Shown here piece by piece: positions 26,349-35,551 of a DNA stretch of 64,000 bases (positions within the stretch are counted from its first letter, which is position 1; every line of letters begins with the position of its first letter). The notes beneath the pieces are model-generated. The model made no database searches, was not told the DNA's origin, and saw nothing but the letters and a program-made list of their open reading frames with translations. The stretch is from Arenibacter catalasegens (GTDB lineage: Bacteria; Bacteroidota; Bacteroidia; Flavobacteriales; Flavobacteriaceae): positions 248,001-312,000 of the forward strand of contig NZ_PHQQ01000002.1 in NCBI RefSeq assembly GCF_002909235.1. Reading direction: 5' to 3'. The translations under genes and the position numbers were made by a program.

Positions 26349-28844
26349 TTAGAAGTGAAATCCGAAAGATCCCGTTACCCCAAAAGACCTAGCACCGGGG
26401 TTTTCCAAATAATTGCCCCTAAAGTTAAAATCTATTCTTAATATCTTCAATATATTGCCAACACCCACGGAGTACTCCCAATATATCTTATCATTTGGTG
26501 CCATCAACGGAATGTTTGCCGGTGAGCTCAAGGCCTTATTTTCGTCCGAAAGTTCGCCCCAAACACCCCTTAGACCAACTATTTCTCTCAAATTCCAGTT
26601 TCTCATAAAAGGAATTCGAGAAAGGAACCTACCATTAAAGTTGTGTTCCAAATGGGCCGATACATAGGTATCGGTTACAAATTCGTAAAAATCAAGATTG
26701 GAAAAGGTATTGTACACGGAGAAAAAGGTTTGGTTTCCAGGTATGGCATTAAGCAAGCCCAATGGCACCTCTCCGTAAGTTTTACCAATTTCCACCGTAC
26801 TTAGCAATCTTCCAATACCTCCAACTTGCCAAGGTTGGGTATAACTAAATTGCACCTTTTTATAATCGAAATCACTATCAATAAAGTTTTTAATTCCGTT
26901 GGTATAGGATAAAAACAAGGTACTGTAGTTATCATTCACATCCCTTCTTTCCACCCCATTGCCTATGGTTCTTTTTCCGGGAGTGTATATTAGAATTGTA
27001 GAGAGATCAAATTGATTAATTTCTGAAGATAAACCTGTGGGTGAAGAAGGGTCTATATAATCTAGATTAAAGGCATTCGGCAAGGCAGAACTAAGTGTTC
27101 TATAGGAACCCCCTACCCCTATCCTAAAATTAGTGACAGGCTCCATTTCCAAGTTAAAAGTGCTAAGATCAATATTGGTAAGCCTATCATTGGAACCCAC
27201 AGTAAACACAGAGGATGAGGCTATACTCCTTCCTAAGACATCGTTAGTGGCCGTTAAACTTATTCCCAATTGTTCTATATCCCTACGTTTACCACCTGAA
27301 ATTATAAACCTGGATTTCTTATCCACCAGCCATTTCCCGGAAATTCCATACTTAAATTTATCGTCCCCAAAACCATAGGCAACGTAACCTTGAAGTCGCC
27401 ATGGATCATTTTGTCCAAAATAGGTTCTTGCCCCTGCCCTGAGACGTATCCCTTCCGCTTCATTGTAGCCAAAAACACTATAAACATCACCCAGGTCCAA
27501 ATTCCACTTATCTATCTCCACAAAGCCGGAACCCAAGATACTCACTATATTATAGTAGCTTTTAAATTTGGGCACCGTTTTTAAGGTATCCAACAATTTA
27601 TATATCCCTTTTTCATCAGCATTTAAAGACTCTAACCTATTGGTTGCCCAGAAATCATCTTCCTTGTTTAAGACCAGCGGGTCAAAGGGATCAGTTTTTG
27701 CCCTGTAAAATTCATTTGGCTTGGGCTGATCAAATTTATAGTCCCCGTAGACCGTAGTCCTCTTACCATATACCCCCCGTGAATTTTCTTTTTTATTAAA
27801 GCTGAAATCGGACAACATATAATCCCTGGTCAACAGAAAAACGGAATCATTGACCACATCAAACTCCTGTTCAATATAAATCTCCTTGACCCAGTTAATA
27901 TTGGCACTTTTGGTAACGGCTAAATTTATATTCTTCACCGCATAAGTAGTGTCATTCACCCAAAAGTCACCTTTAAAGGTCAATTCATTCTTTCTACGCG
28001 GATAGTAGATAATATTATAGCACCATTTGTTATCTATATAGGCACTATCTGCCAAGACATAGTTATAGGTATCAACACCGGTTTTAGACAAGGGACTGGT
28101 AAAACTCTTATCGAAAAATTTCAAATAATTATTATATATATCGTAATCGGAATACAAATCGGCTATAAAAGCAATTATTGCCTGATTATTGTTAAATCCC
28201 GAATTCTTGCTGCCAAGCACATCTTCCTTTACCGCGCCCGTCTCATTGTTGCCATATACCTTGGCGAAGGTTTCGTTCAAAAAAATTGGCAAATAGGTCT
28301 TCCCTGTTATCCGTGAGGTATCCAAATCATTAAAAACAAATTCAAGCCCCCTAAAAACCCTACTTTTCATTAAGGCACTATCTATAGTATTCAGGTCAAA
28401 CTCTACCTTTTCGTATTTGTCAAACTGATATTGTTTAAACATATGGACCCCATTTTTCCGCTTTTTGGCCCATATTTTTTTTAGGATATCTATGGCTGGA
28501 TTATTTTTCTTGTCAGTTTTGCCAAAATAAACTACCACCTCATCCAACTGCTCACTGGACTCTGCCAGTACAATATTCATATTGTAGGTGACTTTTGATG
28601 TAAGGGTTATTTCTTTGGTTTCATAACCAATAAAAGACACCAATAAGGTCGTATAGGTATTGTCTGATTCCATATAAAACCGCCCATTATCATTGGTAAT
28701 GGTCCCTTCCGAAGAATCCTTGAACAAAACATTGGCAAAGGCAACAGGTTCGCCCATTTCGTCCAGTACTATACCGCCAACTTTAGTCTGGGATATGGAT
28801 AATTGAACTATAAATAAAAAAAAGATTATAAGGTTTCTTGTCAT
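26349..28844 (-). CDS. DUF5686 and carboxypeptidase-regulatory-like domain protein
   Basis: 831 residues. The signal peptide ends near LSISQ; a CarboxypepD_reg-like domain follows (KVGGIVLDEMGEPVAFANVLFKDS, about residues 20-105), then the DUF5686 region beginning around NPAIDILKKIWAKKRKNG and running to the C terminus, which ends in SFGVTGSFGFHF, a typical outer-membrane barrel end with terminal Phe. It is probably an outer-membrane protein; function unknown. It is separated from ppa by 69 bp on the same strand and may share its promoter region. Confidence 0.85.
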   Translation of the reverse strand: MTRNLIIFFLFIVQLSISQTKVGGIVLDEMGEPVAFANVLFKDSSEGTITNDNGRFYMESDNTYTTLLVSFIGYETKEITLTSKVTYNMNIVLAESSEQLDEVVVYFGKTDKKNNPAIDILKKIWAKKRKNGVHMFKQYQFDKYEKVEFDLNTIDSALMKSRVFRGLEFVFNDLDTSRITGKTYLPIFLNETFAKVYGNNETGAVKEDVLGSKNSGFNNNQAIIAFIADLYSDYDIYNNYLKFFDKSFTSPLSKTGVDTYNYVLADSAYIDNKWCYNIIYYPRRKNELTFKGDFWVNDTTYAVKNINLAVTKSANINWVKEIYIEQEFDVVNDSVFLLTRDYMLSDFSFNKKENSRGVYGKRTTVYGDYKFDQPKPNEFYRAKTDPFDPLVLNKEDDFWATNRLESLNADEKGIYKLLDTLKTVPKFKSYYNIVSILGSGFVEIDKWNLDLGDVYSVFGYNEAEGIRLRAGARTYFGQNDPWRLQGYVAYGFGDDKFKYGISGKWLVDKKSRFIISGGKRRDIEQLGISLTATNDVLGRSIASSSVFTVGSNDRLTNIDLSTFNLEMEPVTNFRIGVGGSYRTLSSALPNAFNLDYIDPSSPTGLSSEINQFDLSTILIYTPGKRTIGNGVERRDVNDNYSTLFLSYTNGIKNFIDSDFDYKKVQFSYTQPWQVGGIGRLLSTVEIGKTYGEVPLGLLNAIPGNQTFFSVYNTFSNLDFYEFVTDTYVSAHLEHNFNGRFLSRIPFMRNWNLREIVGLRGVWGELSDENKALSSPANIPLMAPNDKIYWEYSVGVGNILKILRIDFNFRGNYLENPGARSFGVTGSFGFHF

Positions 28845-28961
28845 TTTATAATATAAACGGACTTCTAAAAATATAGTTCCTTTCCGTTAAATTTGAGAAC
28901 CGAACCAATAGACGTAACCTACGTACTATTCTTACCTATTTAAATTGATTTATAATATAAA

Positions 28962-28990
28962 AGCTTCGTCAACCATAAGTTAACGAAGCT
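28962..28990 (-). terminator. Terminator of pdhB
   Basis: Hairpin AGCTTCGT..AAC / GTT..ACGAAGCT with a short T run on the minus-strand 3' side (TTTTATATT), 24 bp past the pdhB stop. Confidence 0.65.
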
Positions 28991-29013
28991 AATAGTCTAA
29001 TTTAAGATACGGT

Positions 29014-29991
29014 TTACTTGTACAATACTTTTTTAACCGCCTTTACAACATCTTCATAATTTGGCAACCATTCCGCCAACAATACTGGAGAATATGGTGC
29101 TGGAGTATCTGCTGTGTTGATCTTCACTATAGGCGCATCCAAATAATCAAATGCGTTGGCCTGAATATGATAAGTAATTTCAGTGGCAACATTGCCAAAA
29201 GGCCAAGCTTCCTCCAAAATAACCAATCTATTGGTCTTCTTTACCGATTTTAAAACCGCCTCATAGTCCAATGGCTTAACTGTACGCAAATCAATAATTT
29301 CTACGCTTATATTTTCTTTGGCCAATTCTTCGGCCGCTTTATCCGCTTCTTTAATAATTTTACCGAATGATACGATGGTAACATCCGTACCTTCCCTCCT
29401 AATATCAGCAACTCCCAATGGGATAGTAAACTCACCTTCTGGAACCTCCCCTTTATCGCCGTACATTTGTTCAGACTCCATAAATATTACCGGATCATTG
29501 TCGCGAATTGCAGATTTCAACAAGCCCTTGGCATCTTTTGGGTTTGAAGGAATTACCACCTTAAGTCCAGGACAGTTGGCAAACCAACTCTCAAATGCCT
29601 GTGAATGGGTTGCTCCTAATTGTCCAGCTGACCCAGTAGGACCCCGAAATACTATTGGGCAATTAAATTGCCCCCCGGACATTTGCCTAATCTTAGCAGC
29701 GTTATTGATAATCTGATCTATCCCGACCAAAGCAAAATTAAAGGTCATAAACTCTATAATTGGTCTATTGCCAATCATAGCAGAACCCACACCTATACCG
29801 GAAAACCCAAGCTCGGATATCGGGGTATCTATTATCCTTTCCGGTCCAAACTCCTGTAACATTCCCTTAGAAGCCTTATAAGCTCCGTTATACTCAGCAA
29901 CTTCCTCACCCATTAAATAAATGGACTCGTCTTTCCTCATCTCCTCGGACATTGCTTCTTGTATAGCCTCCCTAAACTGTAGTGTTTTCAT
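29014..29991 (-). CDS. pdhB: Pyruvate dehydrogenase complex E1 component, beta subunit
   Basis: 325 residues starting MKTLQFREAIQEAMSEEMRKDESIYLMGEEVAEYNGAYK (read in parts), the standard E1-beta N terminus. The thiamine-diphosphate-contact region EVAEYNGAYKAS, GVGSAMIGNRPIIEFMTF and the C-terminal transketolase domain (DLRTVKPLDYEAVLKSVKKTNRLVILEE) are complete. It acts with E1-alpha to decarboxylate pyruvate. pdhA and the E2/E3 genes are not in the window; a solitary pdhB is usual in flavobacteria as I recall. Branched-chain ketoacid dehydrogenase is less likely by sequence. Confidence 0.93.
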   Translation of the reverse strand: MKTLQFREAIQEAMSEEMRKDESIYLMGEEVAEYNGAYKASKGMLQEFGPERIIDTPISELGFSGIGVGSAMIGNRPIIEFMTFNFALVGIDQIINNAAKIRQMSGGQFNCPIVFRGPTGSAGQLGATHSQAFESWFANCPGLKVVIPSNPKDAKGLLKSAIRDNDPVIFMESEQMYGDKGEVPEGEFTIPLGVADIRREGTDVTIVSFGKIIKEADKAAEELAKENISVEIIDLRTVKPLDYEAVLKSVKKTNRLVILEEAWPFGNVATEITYHIQANAFDYLDAPIVKINTADTPAPYSPVLLAEWLPNYEDVVKAVKKVLYK

Positions 29992-30033
29992 CTGTAAAAT
30001 GGAATCTTTATATTAAAATGCTAAAAGCGCAAG

Positions 30034-30041
30034 CAAAAATA
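30034..30041 (-). promoter_or_regulatory. Candidate -7 box for pdhB
   Basis: TATTTTTG on the minus strand, 42 bp upstream of the pdhB start codon; the -33 element is not clear at standard spacing. Confidence 0.4.
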
Positions 30042-30089
30042 GGAAATAATATGTCAAAATTAAGTGGTTCATAATTAAAAATACTTCAA

Positions 30090-30117
30090 AAAAATACTAT
30101 GCATGCATAGTATTTTT
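30090..30117. promoter_or_regulatory. 28-bp perfect palindrome in the divergent pdhB-etfB promoter region
   Basis: A fully self-complementary sequence with centre TGCATGCA and arms AAAAATACTA / TAGTATTTTT. It lies 98 bp upstream of pdhB and 60 bp upstream of etfB, overlapping the expected -33 region of etfB. Because both genes point away from it, a terminator role is not expected; an operator for a dimeric repressor is the better explanation. Confidence 0.5.
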
Positions 30118-30130
30118 AAAAATTATTAAG

Positions 30131-30138
30131 TATCTTAG
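30131..30138 (+). promoter_or_regulatory. Candidate -7 box for etfBA
   Basis: TATCTTAG, one base off TAnnTTTG, 39 bp before the etfB start and 13 bp downstream of the palindrome. Confidence 0.35.
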
Positions 30139-30177
30139 CCTCCATTTCTTAATTAACGGTCAACAAAATATTAATTT

Positions 30178-30924
30178 ATGAAAATTTTAGTATGCCTAAG
30201 TAATGTCCCCGACACTACTTCCAAAATAAACTTCACTGACGGAGACACAAAGTTTGACACCAATGGGGTTCAATTTGTTATTAATCCCAATGACGAATTT
30301 GGTCTTACCCGTGCTATGTGGTTTAAAGAGAAACAAGGTGCTACCGTGCATGTAGCCACTGTAGGCGAGGCTAATACCGAGCCAACCATAAGAAAGGCCC
30401 TTGCCATAGGTGCAGACGAAGCCATACGCATAAACGCCATTCCTACCGATGGATATTATGTAGCCGAGCAGTTGGCAGAAATCGTAAAAAACGGAGAATA
30501 CGACCTTGTGATCGCAGGACGGGAATCTATTGATTACAATGGTGGAATGGTTCCAGGAATCTTAGCTTCTTTGTCAGGAATGAATTTCGTCAATACTTGT
30601 ATTAGTTTGGACATAGAGGGTAACAATGCCACAGCTATGAGGGAGATCGATGGTGGAAAAGAAAAAATAACGACCATATTGCCATTGGTAATTGGCGGGC
30701 AAAAAGGTTTAGTTGCCGAAAGTGACTTAAGAATTCCCAATATGAGAGGAATCATGATGGCACGACAAAAGAAATTAAATGTAGTTGAACCAATTTCGGC
30801 CAACAAATCAACAGACGACGTTAAATTTGAGAAGCCAGCACCTAAAGGCCAAGTTAAATTGGTGGATGCCGACAATATAGACGAATTGATCAATCTATTG
30901 CACAACGAAGCGAAGGTAATATAA
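30178..30924 (+). CDS. etfB: Electron transfer flavoprotein, beta subunit
   Basis: 248 residues, starting MKILVCLSNVPDTTSKINF. The family signature VIAGRESIDYNGGMVPGILA and the AMP-binding region are present. The heterodimer with EtfA carries electrons from acyl-CoA and related dehydrogenases to the quinone pool. etfA follows in the same direction after 138 bp, which contains a weak inverted repeat (ATGACAA..TTGTCAT). Confidence 0.95.
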   Translation: MKILVCLSNVPDTTSKINFTDGDTKFDTNGVQFVINPNDEFGLTRAMWFKEKQGATVHVATVGEANTEPTIRKALAIGADEAIRINAIPTDGYYVAEQLAEIVKNGEYDLVIAGRESIDYNGGMVPGILASLSGMNFVNTCISLDIEGNNATAMREIDGGKEKITTILPLVIGGQKGLVAESDLRIPNMRGIMMARQKKLNVVEPISANKSTDDVKFEKPAPKGQVKLVDADNIDELINLLHNEAKVI

Positions 30925-31062
30925 AGTTACCTTTCTTTTAAGAGCTTCCAACAATGACAAAGACTTTAATAGCACTATTGTCATAATTATAAAGAAAAAA
31001 ATAACAATGCCCAGTAACATTACAACTTTGACACTAGGCGCATATATAAAAAATTAAAAATT

Positions 31063-32031
31063 ATGTCAGTTTTAGTATATACAGAATCCGAAAACGGGAA
31101 ATTCAAAAAGAATGCCCATGAGGTGGCCTCCTACGCATATGAGGTAGCGAAACAAATGGGCACTACTGCTACAGCAATATCAATTAACGCCAATGAAGCG
31201 GAAAGCCTAAGTGACTTTGGCATCTCCAAGGTCTTGAACGTCTCTAATGACCGTCTTAAAACCTTTAACGCAAAAGCATTTGCGGAAGTTGTAAATCAGG
31301 CTGCGCAAAAAGAAAGTGCAAAGGTGATTATTCTTAGCTCCAGTGCGGACACTAAATTTTTAGCTCCTATTTTAACAGCCCAATTAAAGGCCGGATATGT
31401 GCCCAACGTAGTTTCGGCACCGGAAAGTACTAATCCCTTTAAAGTTAAAAGAACGGTTTTCAGTAATAAGGGATTTGCTTTTACCGAGATTAGTTCTGAA
31501 GTTAAAATTATTGGAGTTTCCAACAATGCCTTTGGAAGCAAAGAAAACAAGGCTACTGCCGTAGTTGAAGGCTTTGACCCCAGCTTGGCCGACGATTTGT
31601 TTACTACCAAATCCGTAGAAATTGACAAAGTAGCCGGAAAGGCCACTATAGCTGATGCGGACATAGTGGTATCAGGAGGAAGAGGACTTAAAGGCCCGGA
31701 AAACTGGGGAATGATAGAGGAATTAGCGGAAGTATTGGGAGCGGCAACAGCATGTTCCAAACCTGTATCTGACCTTGGATGGAGACCTCATGGAGAACAT
31801 GTTGGCCAAACAGGAAAACCGGTAGCCAGCAATTTATACATTGCCATTGGTATCTCCGGAGCCATTCAACATTTAGCAGGTGTTAGCTCTTCCAAAGTAA
31901 AAGTAGTCATAAATACAGACCCTGAGGCCCCATTTTTTAAGGCCGCCGACTACGGTATTGTAGGTGATGCTTTTGAAGTTGTTCCTAAGCTAATCGAAAA
32001 ATTAAAGGAATTTAAGGCACAAAACGCTTAA
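31063..32031 (+). CDS. etfA: Electron transfer flavoprotein, alpha subunit
   Basis: 322 residues. The C-terminal FAD domain shows the hallmark VVSGGRGLKGPENWGMIEELAEVLG, RPHGEHVGQTGKPV, and YIAIGISGAIQHLAG motifs; NTDPEAPFFKAADYGIVGD closes the FAD site. Pairs with the adjacent EtfB. A strong terminator directly follows. Acyl-CoA dehydrogenase or ETF:quinone oxidoreductase genes are not in the window. Confidence 0.96.
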   Translation: MSVLVYTESENGKFKKNAHEVASYAYEVAKQMGTTATAISINANEAESLSDFGISKVLNVSNDRLKTFNAKAFAEVVNQAAQKESAKVIILSSSADTKFLAPILTAQLKAGYVPNVVSAPESTNPFKVKRTVFSNKGFAFTEISSEVKIIGVSNNAFGSKENKATAVVEGFDPSLADDLFTTKSVEIDKVAGKATIADADIVVSGGRGLKGPENWGMIEELAEVLGAATACSKPVSDLGWRPHGEHVGQTGKPVASNLYIAIGISGAIQHLAGVSSSKVKVVINTDPEAPFFKAADYGIVGDAFEVVPKLIEKLKEFKAQNA

Positions 32032-32057
32032 TTTTTGTTAAATTGTGCCCCTTAAAG

Positions 32058-32106
32058 GGCTGCTCAAATATACTTGGTCTGTCCAGTATTTTGAACAGCC
32101 TTTTTT
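32058..32106 (+). terminator. Terminator of etfBA
   Basis: Stem GGCTG..TCAAA..ATACT..GG pairing with CC..AGTAT..TTTGA..CAGCC, followed by TTTTTT, 26 bp after the etfA stop codon. Confidence 0.9.
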
Positions 32107-32121
32107 AGTTGATAAATTTCT

Positions 32122-32751
32122 ATGAGTTTAGTTAGATTAAAAATAAAAGGGATATCCTATAGCCAAACGCAAAATGGTGCCTATGCCCTTATATTGAATG
32201 AAGTTGATGGTGACCGCAAACTACCTATCGTCATTGGTGCTTTTGAGGCCCAATCCATAGCCATTGCCCTGGAGAAGGAAATTAAGCCGCCAAGACCGCT
32301 TACGCACGACCTTTTTAAAAATTTTGCGGACCGATTTGATATCGTTATAAAGCAGGTTATCATCCACAAACTGGTAGACGGGGTTTTTTATTCGAGCATA
32401 ATTTGTGAACGCGATAAAATAGAGGAAATCATAGATGCTAGGACAAGTGATGCCATTGCTTTGGCATTAAGGTTCAATGCCCCTATTTTTACCTATAAAA
32501 CCATTCTGGACAAAGCTGGTATCTTCCTGAAATTTTCTTCAAAAGAGAAGGACAAAGAAGATTCTGACGACAGTATTATGGTTGACGAAATACTTCAAGA
32601 AGGAGAAACCGTAGAAATAAATACCGGGGCTTCAGATGGCTACAAAGAACTTAGCCTCGAAGAATTGTATGCGGAGCTGGACAAGGCCGTTGCCAGTGAA
32701 GACTACGAAAAAGCCGCTAAACTTAGGGATGAAATCTCCAAACGCAAATAA
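32122..32751 (+). CDS. Bifunctional nuclease domain (DUF151) protein with C-terminal UvrB/UvrC motif
   Basis: 209 residues. Residues ~1-135 form the BFN domain (KLPIVIGAFEAQSIAIALE, RPLTHDLF, DARTSDAIALALRFNAPIF). A charged linker (KEKDKEDSDDS) leads to a UvrB/UvrC coiled-coil motif near the C terminus (LEELYAELDKAVASEDYEKAAKLRDEISK). The name comes from plant homologues with DNase/RNase activity; the bacterial role is not settled. The UVR motif suggests interaction with a partner protein. It lies 21 bp upstream of the nucleoside transporter and may be co-transcribed with it. Confidence 0.88.
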   Translation: MSLVRLKIKGISYSQTQNGAYALILNEVDGDRKLPIVIGAFEAQSIAIALEKEIKPPRPLTHDLFKNFADRFDIVIKQVIIHKLVDGVFYSSIICERDKIEEIIDARTSDAIALALRFNAPIFTYKTILDKAGIFLKFSSKEKDKEDSDDSIMVDEILQEGETVEINTGASDGYKELSLEELYAELDKAVASEDYEKAAKLRDEISKRK

Positions 32752-32772
32752 ATTACCTGTAATAATTATTGG

Positions 32773-34233
32773 ATGAGAAATAAACTTTGGGTGTTATTTG
32801 TTTTCTGCTTTATAGCTTTTCCATCCTTCGCCCAAGAAATACCCAACCCCAACCTGTTACAGAGCAGCTTGGAAATCATACCCAATCAAGGCATATCTTT
32901 TCAAAGTATTTGGAGAGGGATTTTAGGAATGTTATCCTTGATTTTTATTGCCTACCTTTTCAGTAACAACAAAAAAGCTATCAATTGGAAAACAGCAGGA
33001 ATTGGACTCTTTATCCAACTTGTGCTGGCCATTTGCATTCTTATTGGTGACAAAATAGGCTTTAATGCTTTTGGGTATCGATTTGACCTTAGTTTTGTTT
33101 CGAAAATTTTTGAGTTTGGCGGGGAAATTTTTGTCAGTATTTTAGATTTTACCAGAGCAGGCAGTAAATTTCTTTTTGAAGGATTGGTAGTGGACATGGA
33201 TACCTTTGGATTTATTTTTGCATTTCAGGTCCTGCCGACCATTATCTTCTTTTCTGCACTTACCTCAGTTTTGTTCTATCTGGGAATAATACAAAAAGTA
33301 GTTCAGGCATTGGCATGGTTATTAACCAAAACACTAGGGATTTCGGGTGCAGAAAGTTTAAGTGTTACCGGTAATATTTTTTTAGGACAAACGGAAGCTC
33401 CCTTACTAATAAAGGCCTATTTGGAAAAGATGACTAGGTCCGAAATACTTTTGGTCATGATAGGCGGCATGGCCACTGTGGCCGGCGCCGTTCTAGCTGC
33501 GTATATTGGCTTTTTGGGAGGAGACGATCCCATCCTTAGGCTACAGTTCGCCAAACACCTTTTGGCCGCATCGGTTATGGCAGCACCAGGTGCCATTGTT
33601 ATCTCCAAAATTTTATATCCTCAAACCGAAGAAATAAACACTGAGGTACATGTTTCCAATGAAAAAATTGGTTCCAATATACTAGACTCCATATCCAACG
33701 GAACTACAGAGGGCTTAAAATTAGCGGTAAATGTCGGCGCTATGCTTTTAGTATTTGTTGCTTTTATTGCCATGATAAATGGTATATTAAATTGGACAGG
33801 CGATATTACGGACCTAAACCCATGGATCGCCTCCAATTCACCTTATGAGAAGTTTTCTTTGGAAGCCATACTGGGGACCATATTTGCTCCTCTTATGTGG
33901 CTTATCGGAGTAGATTCCACAGATATTATGCTGATGGGGCAACTTTTGGGCATTAAATTGGCTGCCAGTGAATTCATTGGGTACATACAATTGGCAGAAC
34001 TAAAAAATATAGCCAACAGTACTCATTTCTCATTCAACAAATCAATTATCATGGCCACTTATATGTTATGTGGCTTTGCCAATTTCGCCTCTATTGGAAT
34101 TCAGATAGGGGGCATAGGTTCCTTGGCGCCAGGTCAGCGAAAAACCTTGTCCGAATTTGGCATGAAAGCAGTACTGGGAGGTTCTATCGCCTCTTTACTT
34201 TCCGCTACTATAGCGGGAATGATTTTGGGATAA
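32773..34233 (+). CDS. NupC/CNT family nucleoside transporter
   Basis: 486 residues. After an N-terminal signal-like hydrophobic segment (ending SFAQ) and a short periplasmic stretch, the CNT family core follows: NWKTAGIGLFIQL, SVTGNIFLGQTEAPLLIKAYLEKMTRSE and MLCGFANFASIGIQIGGIGSLAPGQR. These motifs bind nucleoside and sodium in concentrative nucleoside transporters. Its position before thyA, and a deoxynucleoside kinase 12 kb away, fits nucleoside salvage. Exact substrates unknown. Confidence 0.92.
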   Translation: MRNKLWVLFVFCFIAFPSFAQEIPNPNLLQSSLEIIPNQGISFQSIWRGILGMLSLIFIAYLFSNNKKAINWKTAGIGLFIQLVLAICILIGDKIGFNAFGYRFDLSFVSKIFEFGGEIFVSILDFTRAGSKFLFEGLVVDMDTFGFIFAFQVLPTIIFFSALTSVLFYLGIIQKVVQALAWLLTKTLGISGAESLSVTGNIFLGQTEAPLLIKAYLEKMTRSEILLVMIGGMATVAGAVLAAYIGFLGGDDPILRLQFAKHLLAASVMAAPGAIVISKILYPQTEEINTEVHVSNEKIGSNILDSISNGTTEGLKLAVNVGAMLLVFVAFIAMINGILNWTGDITDLNPWIASNSPYEKFSLEAILGTIFAPLMWLIGVDSTDIMLMGQLLGIKLAASEFIGYIQLAELKNIANSTHFSFNKSIIMATYMLCGFANFASIGIQIGGIGSLAPGQRKTLSEFGMKAVLGGSIASLLSATIAGMILG

Positions 34234-34568
34234 GTCAATTACCTCAAGGCAAGCCCGCCCATGAGGCATCGAAAGGAAACTACTAAAAGTAGTTCGAATC
34301 CAGCCTGAACGGAACGGCAGGCCTGCCCGTTCCGTTTAGGCGGACAAGTGCAGAGCATTCAAATCTCACTAAGTGAGTAAAAAAAAACAAATCCAGAGAT
34401 TTGCTGAACACGGAAATATTCGCATTATTTCCCGTTAATAAAATTTAATAACTTCAAACCTTAGAACATCGTACCCAAGGTAGATTTACCTAATTTTGCT
34501 AGACAATTTTTTAGACTAAAATCTAAACTATACTCCCTCCTTTTTGGAGATTAACAAGGCTAAGGCAT
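34234..34568 (+). other. Intergenic region with several hairpins, including a near-perfect palindrome at 34303-34341
   Basis: No gene is seen. Three structures stand out: AACTACT-AAA-AGTAGTT near 34279-34295; GCCTgAACGGAACGG-CAG-GC-CTG-CCCGTTCCGTTtAGGC at 34303-34341; and CTCAC-TAA-GTGAG near 34366, followed by TAAAAAAAAA. TTCGAATCC just before the large palindrome resembles a tRNA T-arm, but no tRNA folds. This GC-rich block is unlike its AT-rich surroundings and may be a decayed repeat. Confidence 0.5.
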
Positions 34569-35393
34569 ATGAAGCAATATCACGATTTACTAAACCATGT
34601 ATTGGAAAATGGAACCCAAAAAGGAGATAGGACCGGAACGGGCACCAAAAGTGTATTTGGCTATCAAATGCGCTTTGATTTAGCGGATGGCTTTCCCATG
34701 GTAACCACAAAAAAACTACACCTAAAATCCATTGTCCACGAATTACTTTGGTTTCTAAAAGGAGATACCAATATTACTTATTTACAAGAAAACGGTGTTA
34801 GGATCTGGAATGAATGGGCCGATGAAAACGGTAATTTAGGTCCTGTTTATGGATATCAGTGGCGCAATTGGAATGGTGACGAGATAGATCAGATAAAAGA
34901 AGTCGTAAACTCCCTTAAAACCAATCCCAACAGTCGTCGTATGTTGGTTTCCGCATGGAACCCGAGTGTTCTACCAGACACCTCATTATCATTCTCGGAG
35001 AATGTCGCCAATGGCAAAGCGGCATTGCCCCCATGTCATGCATTTTTTCAATTTTATGTTGCCGACGGAAAATTGTCCTGTCAATTATATCAAAGAAGTG
35101 CAGATATATTTTTAGGTGTTCCGTTCAACATTGCATCCTATGCCCTATTCACCTTAATGATGGCACAGGTTTGCGGATTGCAACCTGGCGAATTCATTCA
35201 TACCTTTGGCGATGCACACATCTACAACAACCATTTTGAACAAGTTGCCCTGCAATTAAGTCGTCCCCTCAAGCCTTTGCCAAAAATGGTTTTAAATCCT
35301 AATGTAAAGGACATTTTCGACTTTAAATTTGAAGATTTTAGTTTGTTGGAATACGACCCGCACCCACATATTAAAGCAGTAGTAGCCATTTAA
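34569..35393 (+). CDS. thyA: Thymidylate synthase
   Basis: Methylates dUMP to dTMP with methylenetetrahydrofolate. 274 residues; the catalytic cysteine is C156 in [23 protein letters not shown], the [10 protein letters not shown] segment and the dUMP-binding [10 protein letters not shown] and [19 protein letters not shown] motifs are present. Length matches the ThyA family. Dihydrofolate reductase, which recycles its product, is encoded 4.7 kb downstream. Confidence 0.98.
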   Translation: MKQYHDLLNHVLENGTQKGDRTGTGTKSVFGYQMRFDLADGFPMVTTKKLHLKSIVHELLWFLKGDTNITYLQENGVRIWNEWADENGNLGPVYGYQWRNWNGDEIDQIKEVVNSLKTNPNSRRMLVSAWNPSVLPDTSLSFSENVANGKAALPPCHAFFQFYVADGKLSCQLYQRSADIFLGVPFNIASYALFTLMMAQVCGLQPGEFIHTFGDAHIYNNHFEQVALQLSRPLKPLPKMVLNPNVKDIFDFKFEDFSLLEYDPHPHIKAVVAI

Positions 35394-35498
35394 AACATTA
35401 TTCCTCAGTAGAAGTGTAAGGAAAACTTTTTTTCTAGACTAATTCTCAGTGATAGTCAAAAACCTGTTACAAAATGAAACGGGTTAATTCCCTGTTTT

Positions 35499-35528
35499 TT
35501 TGGGTTAATCATAAGTCGCGTACATTTC
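35499..35528 (+). promoter_or_regulatory. Promoter for egtBD
   Basis: TTTG at 35499-35502, an 18-bp spacer, then TACATTTC at 35521-35528, close to the TTTG-N18-TAnnTTTG consensus. It lies inside the extended open frame of egtB and supports the internal start at 35552. Confidence 0.5.
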
Positions 35529-35551
35529 TTAATTTAGGGATAAATATTGAT

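Noticed and set aside
31296-31760. 154-codon minus-strand open frame inside etfA
   Set aside because: Shadow of a strongly conserved coding region.
34285-34341. tRNA-like segment with a TTCGAATCC T-arm string
   Set aside because: No acceptor stem, D-arm or anticodon arm can be formed around it; the neighbouring palindrome is incompatible with a tRNA fold.
35474-35551. 26-residue N-terminal extension of EgtB
   Set aside because: A good TTTG-N18-TACATTTC promoter lies inside it, and the residues do not fit the family N terminus.
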